From positions 62,001 to 126,000 of the forward strand of contig NZ_JACHIG010000012.1 of the NCBI RefSeq assembly GCF_014203095.1: a stretch of DNA of 64,000 nt, in the 5' to 3' direction. This document shows positions 40,154-48,893 of the stretch, in pieces (position 1 is the stretch's first letter; the number at the start of each line of letters is the position of its first letter). The position numbers and the translations under genes are program-made. The notes beneath the pieces are model-generated. The model had not been told where the DNA came from, searched no databases, and saw only the letters and a list, made by a program, of their open reading frames with translations. Source of the stretch: Prosthecobacter vanneervenii. Its GTDB lineage: Bacteria > Verrucomicrobiota > Verrucomicrobiia > Verrucomicrobiales > Verrucomicrobiaceae.

Positions 40154-41995
40154 ATGAAACTCCCCTCTCTCTCACTGTCCCTGCTGCTGGCCGGGATCCT
40201 CCCCGCCTCCGCCGCCGACCCGCTGGAGCAATGGTACAACCTGATGCCGAAGAACACCGTTGGCGTCATCGCCGTGAAAAACACGCCCGAACTGCTCGCC
40301 GACTGGGACAAGAGCAGCTACGCCAAATTCATGCAGGACGAAGAGGCCAAACGCTGGATGGCCCCCATGCACAAGGACGGAGACGCTCCTTGGGACAAGT
40401 TCTTCAAGGACACCTACGGCCAGAGCATGCACGACACGCTCAAAGACTACCCTGGTGCCGTGGTCAGCTATCTGGTGGTCAACGACATCGCGGACTTTGA
40501 AAAAAAGAGCCCGCCCGCTGTCTCGCTGTGCGAGATCGCCGGCAAGCAGAAGGAGATCGAGGCGCATAAGCTCGCCGAGGTGGAATCTAAAAAGAAGACA
40601 AACCCGGATATCAAGCTGCGCACCGAGGACATCAGCGGCGTGAGCGTGCAGATCGCCTCCGCTTCGGATGCTGCGGACGCACCGTGGGTCACGGCATGGG
40701 CGGTGATCGGAGATGTGATGGTGGAAACCAATGCGCGCTCACTCATGGAGTACATGATCGGCGCCCTGAAAAACAACGCTGGTGATCCTCCCGGCCTGCA
40801 GCACGAGCACCTGGCACGCATCAGCCAGATCACCAATGGCAGCGGAGACATGCTGGTCTATTTCAATGGTGTGAAGCTGCTCGATTACGCCGAAAAAGCG
40901 CTGACCGCCGCTGATGAGGCCAAAAAGAAGAATGCAGAAAAGCCGAAGGGGTTCAGCATCGACATCAAGCCCAAGACGGTCATGGACATGCTGGGCGCGC
41001 AGGAGTTGCAGGCCGTCGCGTTTTCCACAGAGTTTACTGACACGCAGTCGCGCATGGACGTGACCATTCTCCACCCACAGAAGCCCACCGGTCTTCTCTC
41101 CCTCATGCGCGGCTCCGCCAATGAGGTGGCCCTCCCTCCCTTCATGCCCGCAGGTGTCATGAGCGCCAGCGTCTCCCGGGTGGACATCGGTACTGTGTAT
41201 GACGCCATTCTTGGCATGGTCGGAAAGCTGGGTCCCATGGCCATGATGGTGGCCATGCAGCTCCCTCAGCTGGAAGCTCAGATGGGTTTCAAGATCCGCG
41301 ATGATCTCTTTGGCAGCCTGTCAGATGAAGTCGTCCAGGTTCAGGATGGCGTCGGCACCAAGGAGAGCCAGGTCACGGGCTTCAAGATCAAGGACGCCGC
41401 CAAACTGGGCGGGGCGTTGGACGCGCTCAAACGCTTCGTCGGCGCAGGCTTTGGCGCATTTGAAGAGAGCGACTACCTCGGCTACACCATCAATACCCTC
41501 AAAACCTCTCAAACAGCCAACGCCGCCACAGAGGTTTCCTACTGCAACACCGGCAAGTACCTCCTCATCTCCGTGGGCGGACAGGACACCCTGAAAAAGG
41601 TGCTGTCCCGCATGAAGGATCCCTCGGGCCCCAGCATCTGGGACAGCGCCCATGTGCAGAACCTGCTCTCCCTGGCTCCCAAAAACTACAACAGCGTGGG
41701 CGTGACAGATGCCGGACGCCTTATGAATTTCCTGGCCACCACCGCCGCCACTCTGGAGAGCAAGTCCGGAGCCAAGGCCAAGGCTGCCGCCAAAAAGAAA
41801 GGCCCGGGCAAGAAAGCCCTGGCCCCGGATGAAACCCCTGCCGCGGCTCCGGCTGCCAGCAGCTGGTTTGACCCGAACGCACGCCCCTCCAACGAGACCT
41901 TTCAGCGCTATTTTGGCAGCCTGCTGAATGTCAACTATGCGCACCCAGATGCCATCCAGCTGCACTACCTGACCACCCCTGTCGAGGCAAAGTAA
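40154..41995 (+). CDS. Large exported protein, DUF3352-like
   Basis: This 613-residue protein has a signal peptide (MKLPSLSLSLLLAGILPASA). Its repeating alpha/beta body resembles verrucomicrobial DUF3352-type proteins, with blocks such as MPKNTVGVIAVKNTPELLADW and DKFFKDTYGQSMHDTLKDYPGAVVSYLV. A late lysine/alanine-rich linker (KAKAAAKKKGPGKK) follows. It begins 42 bases after the HtrA-like gene on the same strand. Function is not known; periplasmic location follows from the signal peptide. Confidence 0.7.
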   Translation: MKLPSLSLSLLLAGILPASAADPLEQWYNLMPKNTVGVIAVKNTPELLADWDKSSYAKFMQDEEAKRWMAPMHKDGDAPWDKFFKDTYGQSMHDTLKDYPGAVVSYLVVNDIADFEKKSPPAVSLCEIAGKQKEIEAHKLAEVESKKKTNPDIKLRTEDISGVSVQIASASDAADAPWVTAWAVIGDVMVETNARSLMEYMIGALKNNAGDPPGLQHEHLARISQITNGSGDMLVYFNGVKLLDYAEKALTAADEAKKKNAEKPKGFSIDIKPKTVMDMLGAQELQAVAFSTEFTDTQSRMDVTILHPQKPTGLLSLMRGSANEVALPPFMPAGVMSASVSRVDIGTVYDAILGMVGKLGPMAMMVAMQLPQLEAQMGFKIRDDLFGSLSDEVVQVQDGVGTKESQVTGFKIKDAAKLGGALDALKRFVGAGFGAFEESDYLGYTINTLKTSQTANAATEVSYCNTGKYLLISVGGQDTLKKVLSRMKDPSGPSIWDSAHVQNLLSLAPKNYNSVGVTDAGRLMNFLATTAATLESKSGAKAKAAAKKKGPGKKALAPDETPAAAPAASSWFDPNARPSNETFQRYFGSLLNVNYAHPDAIQLHYLTTPVEAK

Positions 41996-42017
41996 GCCCC
42001 CACCTCCGCCGCCTGCC

Positions 42018-44279
42018 ATGCGCCTTCATTTCCTGCCACTGCTTCTGGCAACCAGCGCCCTCGCCGAAAAGCCTGAGTTGTACTTTGACGGGCCGGAGAT
42101 TGTGAAGCTCGACTGGAATACCTCCAGCCCGCGCGCCGCCGACTTCAATGGCGATGGTCTCACCGACATCGCCATCATCAACTCGGCGCGCGCTCGCATC
42201 GAATTCCTGCTTCAGCGCAAGGATGGCGTGCAGCCCGGCACTCCTGAAAAGACCACCCGCGCCGACCGCTGGAATCCCATCCTGGAAGTCTCCCGCTTTG
42301 ACAAGCAGCCGCTCGTCATTGGCCATGCCGCCATGGCCCTGACCATCGGGGACTGGAATGGCGACAAAAAGACGGACATCGCCTTCATCACCGATGAGGA
42401 CAAGCTGGAGCTGCGCATGCAGGACGACAAAGGTGCCTGGACTGCCAAGCGTGAGTTTACACTCGACTCCACTGCAGACGACACTGAGGTGCTGGCCGCA
42501 CGCGATCTGAACGGCGACGGCCGCGACGACATCGCCCTGCTGACCAGCACGCGCCTCATGGTGCTGCTGCAGACCAAGCCCGGCGAGTGGGCGGAGCCGC
42601 AAAACTACGCGCTGGGAGAGAGTCGCTGTGCAGGGCTGAACTGCGCAGATCTGAATGAGGACGGACGCGCAGACATCTTCTACACCGCACCGGAGGGAGA
42701 TGCGCTGCTGGTGCGCCTCCAGCATGAAGGCACCACCTTTGGCGAAGAATGGCGGCTGGAGATCCCCACTTCCCGCCACTGGCTGCATGCCATGCGCCTG
42801 GGTGGCAAACAAACCGGCGTGACCTGGATCCAGGACGGAACGGGCATGGTGGAAGTAGCCAAGCTGGCCCAAGGTGCCGCTGAACCGAATGCCGAGCGCG
42901 CTGCCACCATCCGCTATGCCATGCCTCCCACCGAATCCAAAAACGGCGCGGTGGCCTACGGCGACCTCACCGGAGATGGGTACGCGGATGTCGTCATCTC
43001 AGAACCCAAGGCCGCGCGCGCCTGGCTGTTTCAGGGCAGCGCCAGCGGCACCTTCAAAGAAGGACGTGAGTTTCCCATTCTCAGCGGAGTGGAATCCCTG
43101 GCCATCGCTGATGTGGATGATGACAAGAAAGCCGAACTCGTGCTGCTCAGCCCCGGAGAGCAGTCCATCGGTATCGCCCGCTGGCACAGCAACCGCCTGT
43201 CTTATCCCGAAATCATCTACCAGGCCAAAGAGGGCGAGACGTTGCTTACGCTCACAACAGACTCAGCAATCCTTTGTGTAAGCGAGATCAAGTCCAAGCC
43301 GCAGCTCATCACCCTGCGCAAGACTGCAGGGGCCAAGGGCTTCACTGCCACCACGCAGGAGCTGGCCGTCAAAACCGGCCGCATCAGCGGCATCCGCGTC
43401 GTCGATGCCAACCAGGATGGCCGCAGCGACATCGCGCTGTTTTCCAATCTCGGCCCGCTGCAGCTCCTGCTGAGCACCACAGACGCCAAGTCCCCCTTCA
43501 AGCGTGTCGAGGGCATCCCCGACACCTTTGTCAGCAAGCTCGCTCCCGCCGCGCTCTCCACGGGCGATCTCGACGGCGATGGCAAGGCGGAGATCATCAT
43601 CGCCCATCAGCAGCTCGCGCGCGCCTTCAAGGTGGATGCCGATGGCAAGGCGAACATCGTGGAGCAGTTCAATGCGCACGATGCCTCCGCAGAGCTGCAC
43701 AGCGCGCTCGTCTCCCGCAAGGATGGCAAGGTCTCTGTGCTGCTGATCGATGCAGCGCACAGCAAGCTGCACGAACTCACCGCCGGTGCCGACCGCGTCT
43801 ATCGCGCCGACCACACCCATGCCCTCCCCGCCATGATACCGGAGCAGTGCGTGCTGATGAATGTGGAGAAAAGCACCCGCCTGCTGCTCCTCGGCAAAAC
43901 CAGCTTTCAGCTCTCCCCGCTGGATGGCACCACCCTCAGGCTGGACACCGTGGCTTCCTTTGACAGCGAGCTGAAGGACACCTCCCCCTCCGATCTCCTG
44001 GCCGCGTCATTCTCTGGGGAAGACGTGGACGACCTGGCCCTCATGGACACCTCCAAGAGCCGCGTAGTCGAGATCTTCCAGCCCGCCACAGGGCAGAAAT
44101 GGGACAGCGCCATGTACTTCCGCGTTTTCGAAACCGACCCCCACTTCCGTGGCAAGACCGGCCTGGAAAACGAGCCCCACGACTACACCGCCCTCGACCT
44201 CAACGGCGACGGCCACCTGGACCTCTGCCTGCTCACGCACGACCGCGTGCTGCTGTATGTGCGGAAGAAGCCAAAGTGA
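42018..44279 (+). CDS. Secreted FG-GAP/VCBS repeat protein
   Basis: This 753-residue protein starts with a short signal (MRLHFLPLLLATSALA) and is built from FG-GAP/VCBS blades with calcium-type loops. These include ADFNGDGLTDIAI, GDWNGDKKTDIAF, RDLNGDGRDDIAL, ADLNEDGRADIF, GDLTGDGYADVVI, DANQDGRSDIAL, GDLDGDGKAEIII and LDLNGDGHLDLCL. The eight or so loops suggest one propeller or more. Integrin-like propellers bind ligands or are parts of surface structures. It follows the DUF3352-like gene by 22 bases. Confidence 0.82.
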   Translation: MRLHFLPLLLATSALAEKPELYFDGPEIVKLDWNTSSPRAADFNGDGLTDIAIINSARARIEFLLQRKDGVQPGTPEKTTRADRWNPILEVSRFDKQPLVIGHAAMALTIGDWNGDKKTDIAFITDEDKLELRMQDDKGAWTAKREFTLDSTADDTEVLAARDLNGDGRDDIALLTSTRLMVLLQTKPGEWAEPQNYALGESRCAGLNCADLNEDGRADIFYTAPEGDALLVRLQHEGTTFGEEWRLEIPTSRHWLHAMRLGGKQTGVTWIQDGTGMVEVAKLAQGAAEPNAERAATIRYAMPPTESKNGAVAYGDLTGDGYADVVISEPKAARAWLFQGSASGTFKEGREFPILSGVESLAIADVDDDKKAELVLLSPGEQSIGIARWHSNRLSYPEIIYQAKEGETLLTLTTDSAILCVSEIKSKPQLITLRKTAGAKGFTATTQELAVKTGRISGIRVVDANQDGRSDIALFSNLGPLQLLLSTTDAKSPFKRVEGIPDTFVSKLAPAALSTGDLDGDGKAEIIIAHQQLARAFKVDADGKANIVEQFNAHDASAELHSALVSRKDGKVSVLLIDAAHSKLHELTAGADRVYRADHTHALPAMIPEQCVLMNVEKSTRLLLLGKTSFQLSPLDGTTLRLDTVASFDSELKDTSPSDLLAASFSGEDVDDLALMDTSKSRVVEIFQPATGQKWDSAMYFRVFETDPHFRGKTGLENEPHDYTALDLNGDGHLDLCLLTHDRVLLYVRKKPK

Positions 44280-44280
44280 T

Positions 44281-44298
44281 GCAGGCACTCCTGCCTGC
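44281..44298 (+). repeat. REP-like hairpin, copy 1
   Basis: A GCAGGCA / TGCCTGC stem of 7 bp with a four-base loop (CTCC), followed by AAAACGAG, lies one base after a stop codon. A similar sequence (stem GCGGGCA / TGCCCGC, loop ATCC, then AAAGAGCG) is at 61557. The two stems differ by compensating bases, which indicates a conserved palindrome and not chance. A right-hand arm like the one at 61594 is missing here. Confidence 0.65.
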
Positions 44299-44401
44299 AA
44301 AACGAGCCTCCCAAGATATTCGGCACCGATAACGCCCCGCATTCCACGATCTCATTTCACAGGCTTGCACAGGCTGAAAACCTGACTGACATCATGGCTT
44401 C

Positions 44402-45682
44402 ATGAAACGCCTCTACCGCAACGCCCAGATCGCCAGCGAAGACAGCCCCAAGCTCCAGACCGCCGACGTGCTCGTCGAGGGAGACCGCATCATCGGCGTA
44501 GCCGCAGGCATCAGCGGAGTGGAGAATGCGGAGATCATCGACTGCACCGGCCGCATCCTGCTGCCCGGCCTGTTTGACATTCACGTGCATGCCCGCGAGC
44601 CGGGGCAGGATGACAAGGAAAACATCGCCAGCTGCGCCGAGGCCGCGATCAATGGCGGCGTCACCGGCTTTGTCATGATGCCCAACACCTCCCCCGCCAT
44701 CGACAACGCAGGCGTGGTCCGGAGCGTGCTGGAAAGCGCCCGCCGCACGCGCATCGGTCCCGGCATTTACACCAGCGGCGCCATCACCAAGGGCCGCAAG
44801 GGCGAAGAGCTGGCGGGCATCGCCGGCATGAAGGCCGCAGGCTGCGTCATGCTCACCGATGACGGCTACGCCGTGGACAATCCCCAGGTGCTGCGCCGTG
44901 CCATGGAGTACGCGCGCGACTACGACCTCCCGCTTGCCAGCCACTGCGAGCTCAAGGCGCTCAGCGGCAAGGGTTGCATGCACGAGGGCAAGATCAGCTA
45001 CGCACTCGGCCTGCCAGGCATCCCCAGCATCAGCGAGGAGATCTGCATCTCCCGGGACATCCGGCTGGCGGAATACACCGGCGTTCATCTCAACATCCAG
45101 CACGTGACCACCGCCGAAGGCATGAGCACGATCAAGCGCGCCAAGGACCGCGGCATCCGCGTCACCTGTGAGATCGCGCCGCATCATCTCATGTTCAACC
45201 ATGAGCACATTGGCGACTACGACACGCACTACAAGATGAATCCCCCGCTGCGCACGCCGGAGGACAACGCAGCTCTGCTCCAGGGACTCAAGGATGGCTG
45301 GTTTGATGTCATTGCCACCGACCACGCGCCGCACACGCCGTTTGAAAAGAACCAGGACTTTGCCAGCGCACCCTTCGGTATCACCGGGCTGGAAACCGCT
45401 CTCGTCTCCCTCTATGACCGCTACATCTCCAAGGACATCCTTGACTGGGGCCTCATCGTCAAGCGCTACAGCGCCGAACCCCGCCGCCTCATGAAACTGG
45501 CCCCCGTGCCAGTGAAGGAAGGCGGCACTGCCGAATTCATTGTCTTCAATCCCGCCCGCACCACCACCTTCAGCCGCGCCTTCATGAAGTCGAAGAGCAG
45601 CAACACCCCCTTCCTTGATCAGACGCTTCAGGGCATGGTGGAGCGCGTGGTGTATCGCGGTGAGGAGCTGCTGACGCGCTAG
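44402..45682 (+). CDS. pyrC: Dihydroorotase
   Basis: This 426-residue class I dihydroorotase has the metal-binding DIHVHAREPGQ motif near residue 60, NTSPAIDN, the Asp-containing MLTDDGYAV, and the late ATDHAPHTPFEK motif. It closes carbamoyl-aspartate to dihydroorotate in pyrimidine synthesis. No pyrB is adjacent. It converges on the response regulator gene, whose stop lies one base beyond its own. Confidence 0.95.
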   Translation: MKRLYRNAQIASEDSPKLQTADVLVEGDRIIGVAAGISGVENAEIIDCTGRILLPGLFDIHVHAREPGQDDKENIASCAEAAINGGVTGFVMMPNTSPAIDNAGVVRSVLESARRTRIGPGIYTSGAITKGRKGEELAGIAGMKAAGCVMLTDDGYAVDNPQVLRRAMEYARDYDLPLASHCELKALSGKGCMHEGKISYALGLPGIPSISEEICISRDIRLAEYTGVHLNIQHVTTAEGMSTIKRAKDRGIRVTCEIAPHHLMFNHEHIGDYDTHYKMNPPLRTPEDNAALLQGLKDGWFDVIATDHAPHTPFEKNQDFASAPFGITGLETALVSLYDRYISKDILDWGLIVKRYSAEPRRLMKLAPVPVKEGGTAEFIVFNPARTTTFSRAFMKSKSSNTPFLDQTLQGMVERVVYRGEELLTR

Positions 45683-45683
45683 C

Positions 45684-46346
45684 TCACGCCAGGCCCAACG
45701 TGCGCGCCATCAGCGCCGCACTGGTGCGGTCCGGCACCTGCAGCTTGTCCAGGATGCGGCTCATGTAGTTTTTCACCGTGCCTTCAGTGAGGCACAGCGC
45801 AGTGGCGATCTCCTTGTTGCTCATGCCACGCACCAGATGGCGCAGGATTTCCTCCTCCCGCTGGGAGAGCTGGCTGGCGATTCGCTTCTCCTCGCTGCTC
45901 AGAGGGCTCGGCTGAGAGAGGCGGTTAAACTCGGCCACCACATGAGTGGCCACCGATGGGTGCAGGTAGGTCTGGCCTTTGGCGACGGTGCGGATGGCCT
46001 CCACCAGTTGGTCCACCGGGGTGTTTTTCAGCACGTAGCCGCAGGCACCTGCACGCAGCGACTCAAACACATTCTCTTCCTGGTCAAAAATGGTCAGCAT
46101 CAGCACGCGCACCTCCGGATGCGCGGCACGGATTCGGCGTGTGGCCTCCACACCATTCATCACCGGCATGCGCAGGTCCATCAGCACCACATGCGGCTGA
46201 TGTTCGGCAGTCAGCCGCAGCGCTTCCTCCCCGTCAGCCGCCTCGGCCACCACATGCACCCGGCCGTCCAGCCCTAGCAGCTGGAGCATGGCCTCACGAA
46301 AGGGGGCCTGGTCATCCACGAGAAGAGTTTTGATGCGTGTGGTCAT
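45684..46346 (-). CDS. NarL/FixJ-family response regulator
   Basis: This 220-residue regulator has a receiver domain (phospho-acceptor D57 in VLMDLRMPVMNG, and the K of VLKNTPVDQL) and a LuxR-type helix-turn-helix (LSQREEEILRHLVRGMSNKEIATALCLTEGTVKNYMSRIL). I start at the ATG at 46346, four bases after the kinase gene's stop, which matches pairs that are translationally coupled. It is probably activated by the upstream kinase. Its targets are unknown, but a palindrome upstream of the operon is a candidate. Confidence 0.95.
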   Translation of the reverse strand: MTTRIKTLLVDDQAPFREAMLQLLGLDGRVHVVAEAADGEEALRLTAEHQPHVVLMDLRMPVMNGVEATRRIRAAHPEVRVLMLTIFDQEENVFESLRAGACGYVLKNTPVDQLVEAIRTVAKGQTYLHPSVATHVVAEFNRLSQPSPLSSEEKRIASQLSQREEEILRHLVRGMSNKEIATALCLTEGTVKNYMSRILDKLQVPDRTSAALMARTLGLA

Positions 46347-46350
46347 AGTT

Positions 46351-47649
46351 TCATGCTGGTATGACCATGCGGCAGCAGCCTCCGCCTTGCAGATCGGTTC
46401 CTGCGAAAAACTCACCATTAAGCAGAACCGCGCGTTCACGCAGGCCGCTCAGCCCATGCCCGCTCTCCGGGCCCCTGCTGAAGCCCCTGCCATTGTCCGC
46501 AACACTGAGTGACACGTATTTTTCCGAGGTGAAGTCGAGATGCACCACGATTTCCGAGCCCCCTGAATGGCGGCAGGCGTTTGTGATGCCCTCCTGGGCG
46601 CAGCGGTAGAGCGACATCTCCACCAGCGCCGGAAGGGGGCGCGATTTTCCAGATTGCTGCAACACTAGTTTGAGCCCAGGCCGCTCTGCGGCAGTGATCA
46701 GCTTTGTGAGGCTCTCCACCAACGCGCGCTCGGCCGACGCTGCGACGCGCAGAGTGGAGATGGAGCGGCGGATCTCCGCCAACCCCTCGCGGCTGGTGCG
46801 CTGCGCCTTCTGGATCGAATCCAGTGCCTGGGTGGGAGACTCGCGCATCAGCGCCTCCGCCACTTCCAGCTGAGCACCCACCACAGTGAAGTTGCGACCC
46901 ACCGCATCATGGATCTCCCGCGCCAGCCTGCCGCGCTCCTGCTCGACGGCTTTTACAGCCGCATGATCCGCTTTCAATTCCAGCCGGGCGTTGGCTGCAC
47001 GCAGCTCTTCGGCCATACGCGCCGTGCTGAGCCGCTGCCGCGAGGCCTGCGTCATCGCAAAGGCACAGCCCATGATGAAGACACTCGTAGTGAGCTGACC
47101 GCACATCCAAAACAAGGCCGACTGATGACCTCGCACTGCATTTTCATGGACCGTGGAGACAAACAATGTTCCGATGAGCACCAGGATCATGTGCACTCGC
47201 CGCCTCAGCAGCACCCCCGCAAAACCCGCCGTAGGCATCCAGAACCACTGCTGCAGCCCGATTGGATTGAAGGGACCTGCGAGGTGAGTACATGCTGCAG
47301 CCATCAGAATCTGCACTCCAAAGATTCTCGCGATGCTTCCCGCGTTATTTACCAGCGCACAGTCTAGGCAATTTTCTGAAAAAACATTGTGCAGCAACCG
47401 CCGGAGATGATACAGATTCCAGCCAAACACCAGCAGGCCGCAAACAACGAGCAGCCATGCATCAAAAAGCATTTTTGCTTCGGCCAGCAGCCAGCCGATC
47501 CATACCACTGGCATCAGGCTGACCCATGTCAAAATCGCGCTGGCAACACAGGCCATCCACCGGGCTGAGAGGTACTTTCCTTCCTGACACGCACCTTCTT
47601 CCTTTGTGACTCGTTGATCCGATTGTTTTGACACCTCTTTTGAGACCAT
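46351..47649 (-). CDS. Sensor histidine kinase, HisKA_3 type
   Basis: This 432-residue kinase has about five or six N-terminal membrane helices (residues about 28-200), an alpha-helical linker, a HisKA_3 dimerisation segment with the phospho-His in RLAREIHDAVGRNF, and a HATPase_c domain with ADNGRGF and GLSGLRERA. This architecture is typical of NarX/DesK-like kinases paired with NarL-type regulators. The stimulus is unknown. It is followed by its regulator with a four-base gap. Confidence 0.93.
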   Translation of the reverse strand: MVSKEVSKQSDQRVTKEEGACQEGKYLSARWMACVASAILTWVSLMPVVWIGWLLAEAKMLFDAWLLVVCGLLVFGWNLYHLRRLLHNVFSENCLDCALVNNAGSIARIFGVQILMAAACTHLAGPFNPIGLQQWFWMPTAGFAGVLLRRRVHMILVLIGTLFVSTVHENAVRGHQSALFWMCGQLTTSVFIMGCAFAMTQASRQRLSTARMAEELRAANARLELKADHAAVKAVEQERGRLAREIHDAVGRNFTVVGAQLEVAEALMRESPTQALDSIQKAQRTSREGLAEIRRSISTLRVAASAERALVESLTKLITAAERPGLKLVLQQSGKSRPLPALVEMSLYRCAQEGITNACRHSGGSEIVVHLDFTSEKYVSLSVADNGRGFSRGPESGHGLSGLRERAVLLNGEFFAGTDLQGGGCCRMVIPA

Positions 47650-47702
47650 GCAGGCGGTTAACTTTCACAGATTTCTCCCATCCGCTAATATTCCTAGCAG
47701 TT

Positions 47703-47718
47703 CATGACTTAAGTCATG
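47703..47718. promoter_or_regulatory. Perfect 16-bp palindrome upstream of the two-component operon
   Basis: CATGACTTAAGTCATG is fully self-complementary and lies about 55-70 bases ahead of the kinase start on the minus strand. NarL-family regulators commonly bind short palindromes, so this is a candidate autoregulatory site. The whole 47650-47932 stretch is otherwise noncoding and locally AT-richer than its surroundings. Confidence 0.5.
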
Positions 47719-47880
47719 CTGATGAAGCCTATCTTGCGCCTATTGTTGCTGGGCATGGCGACAAATTAGAAACGTGACCTAAACAGCTCAACTTCTGAAG
47801 ATGCTTCATGAACTTATTTTTCATCATGCGACATAAATACTATGACACCTGTTCAATCAATTCTTCATTGAGTGATCGGC

Positions 47881-47904
47881 CCTCAATCCCCGCTTGAATT
47901 GAGG
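47881..47904 (+). promoter_or_regulatory. Inverted repeat ahead of ispA
   Basis: CCTCAAT / ATTGAGG arms of 7 bp with a 10-base spacer end 28 bases before the ispA start. It may be an operator or a leader hairpin; nothing in the sequence identifies the protein involved. Confidence 0.35.
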
Positions 47905-47932
47905 TGGACTCGGGGCTTCAAAATACCCTTTC

Positions 47933-48817
47933 ATGTCCGACCTCAAAGAATACCTCTCCCAGCGCTGCCATTTTGTGGATGCCGCGCTGAACCGCCTCAT
48001 CCCTGATGCCGACACCCGCCCGGCCACTCTGCACAAAGCCATGCGACACAGCATGTTCGCAGGCGGCAAGAGGCTGCGCCCCATCCTTTGCCTGGCAGCG
48101 GCTGAGGCCTGCGGCGGCTCCATCGATGATGCTATCTACAATGCCTGCGCGGTCGAGTGTCTGCACACCTACTCCCTCATTCACGATGACCTCCCCTGCA
48201 TGGATGATGACGACATGCGCCGCGGCGTACCCACCTGCCACAAAGTCTATGGCGAGGCCATGGCGCTGCTGGCTGGAGACGCGCTGCAGGCGCTGGCCTT
48301 TGAGCTCGTCACCCGCACGCCCATCGCGCCGCTGCATCCAGTCGCGGTGATGGTGCTGGAGCTGGCCCGCACCGCAGGCAGCCTGCACCTCGTAGGCGGC
48401 CAGGTGGCCGATCTGGAAGGTGAAGGCAAAAAGCTGCCGCTCGAAGACCTGCGCTTCATTCATGAAGGCAAGACCGCCGCACTGCTGACCACCAGCGTGA
48501 GGCTCGGTGCCATGAGCGCCAACGCCAGCGAAGAGCAGATGCAGGCGCTGCATGACTTTGGCATGGCCACCGGCCTGGCCTTCCAGATCATCGACGACAT
48601 CCTGGACGTGACTCAGACGAGCGAGAAACTCGGCAAGAGCGCCGGCAAGGACGTCGAGGCAGAGAAAAGCACCTACCCCGCGCTGATGGGCCTGGATGCC
48701 TCCCGCGCCGAAGCCCACCGCCTCACCGAAGCCGCCAGCCGCGCACTCGATGTGTTTGGAGATTCCGCCGTCAGATTGCGCCAGCTCGCGGACTACCTGC
48801 TGAACCGGGATTACTAG
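47933..48817 (+). CDS. ispA: Short-chain polyprenyl diphosphate synthase (farnesyl type)
   Basis: This 294-residue all-alpha prenyltransferase carries the first Asp-rich motif DDLPCMDDDDMRRG (D85 onward) and the second DDILD in FQIIDDILDVT, plus GGKRLRP near residue 45. The insertion between the two Asp pairs (DDxxxxD) is the bacterial FPP type. It condenses IPP with DMAPP/GPP. The gene stands alone and is followed by a terminator hairpin. Confidence 0.93.
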   Translation: MSDLKEYLSQRCHFVDAALNRLIPDADTRPATLHKAMRHSMFAGGKRLRPILCLAAAEACGGSIDDAIYNACAVECLHTYSLIHDDLPCMDDDDMRRGVPTCHKVYGEAMALLAGDALQALAFELVTRTPIAPLHPVAVMVLELARTAGSLHLVGGQVADLEGEGKKLPLEDLRFIHEGKTAALLTTSVRLGAMSANASEEQMQALHDFGMATGLAFQIIDDILDVTQTSEKLGKSAGKDVEAEKSTYPALMGLDASRAEAHRLTEAASRALDVFGDSAVRLRQLADYLLNRDY

Positions 48818-48845
48818 AATCGGTTGTTTTTTAAATGACATGTAG

Positions 48846-48874
48846 CCTCCCGGCTCAGCTGCCGGGAGGGTTTT
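48846..48874 (+). terminator. Rho-independent terminator of ispA
   Basis: A 9-bp GC-rich stem (CCTCCCGGC / GCCGGGAGG) with a six-base loop is followed by GTTTT, 28 bases after the ispA stop. The convergent VWA-like gene ends at 48894, so the hairpin may also limit read-through on that side, where no T-tract follows. Confidence 0.85.
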
Positions 48875-48893
48875 ACGAATGATCGGACCGCTG

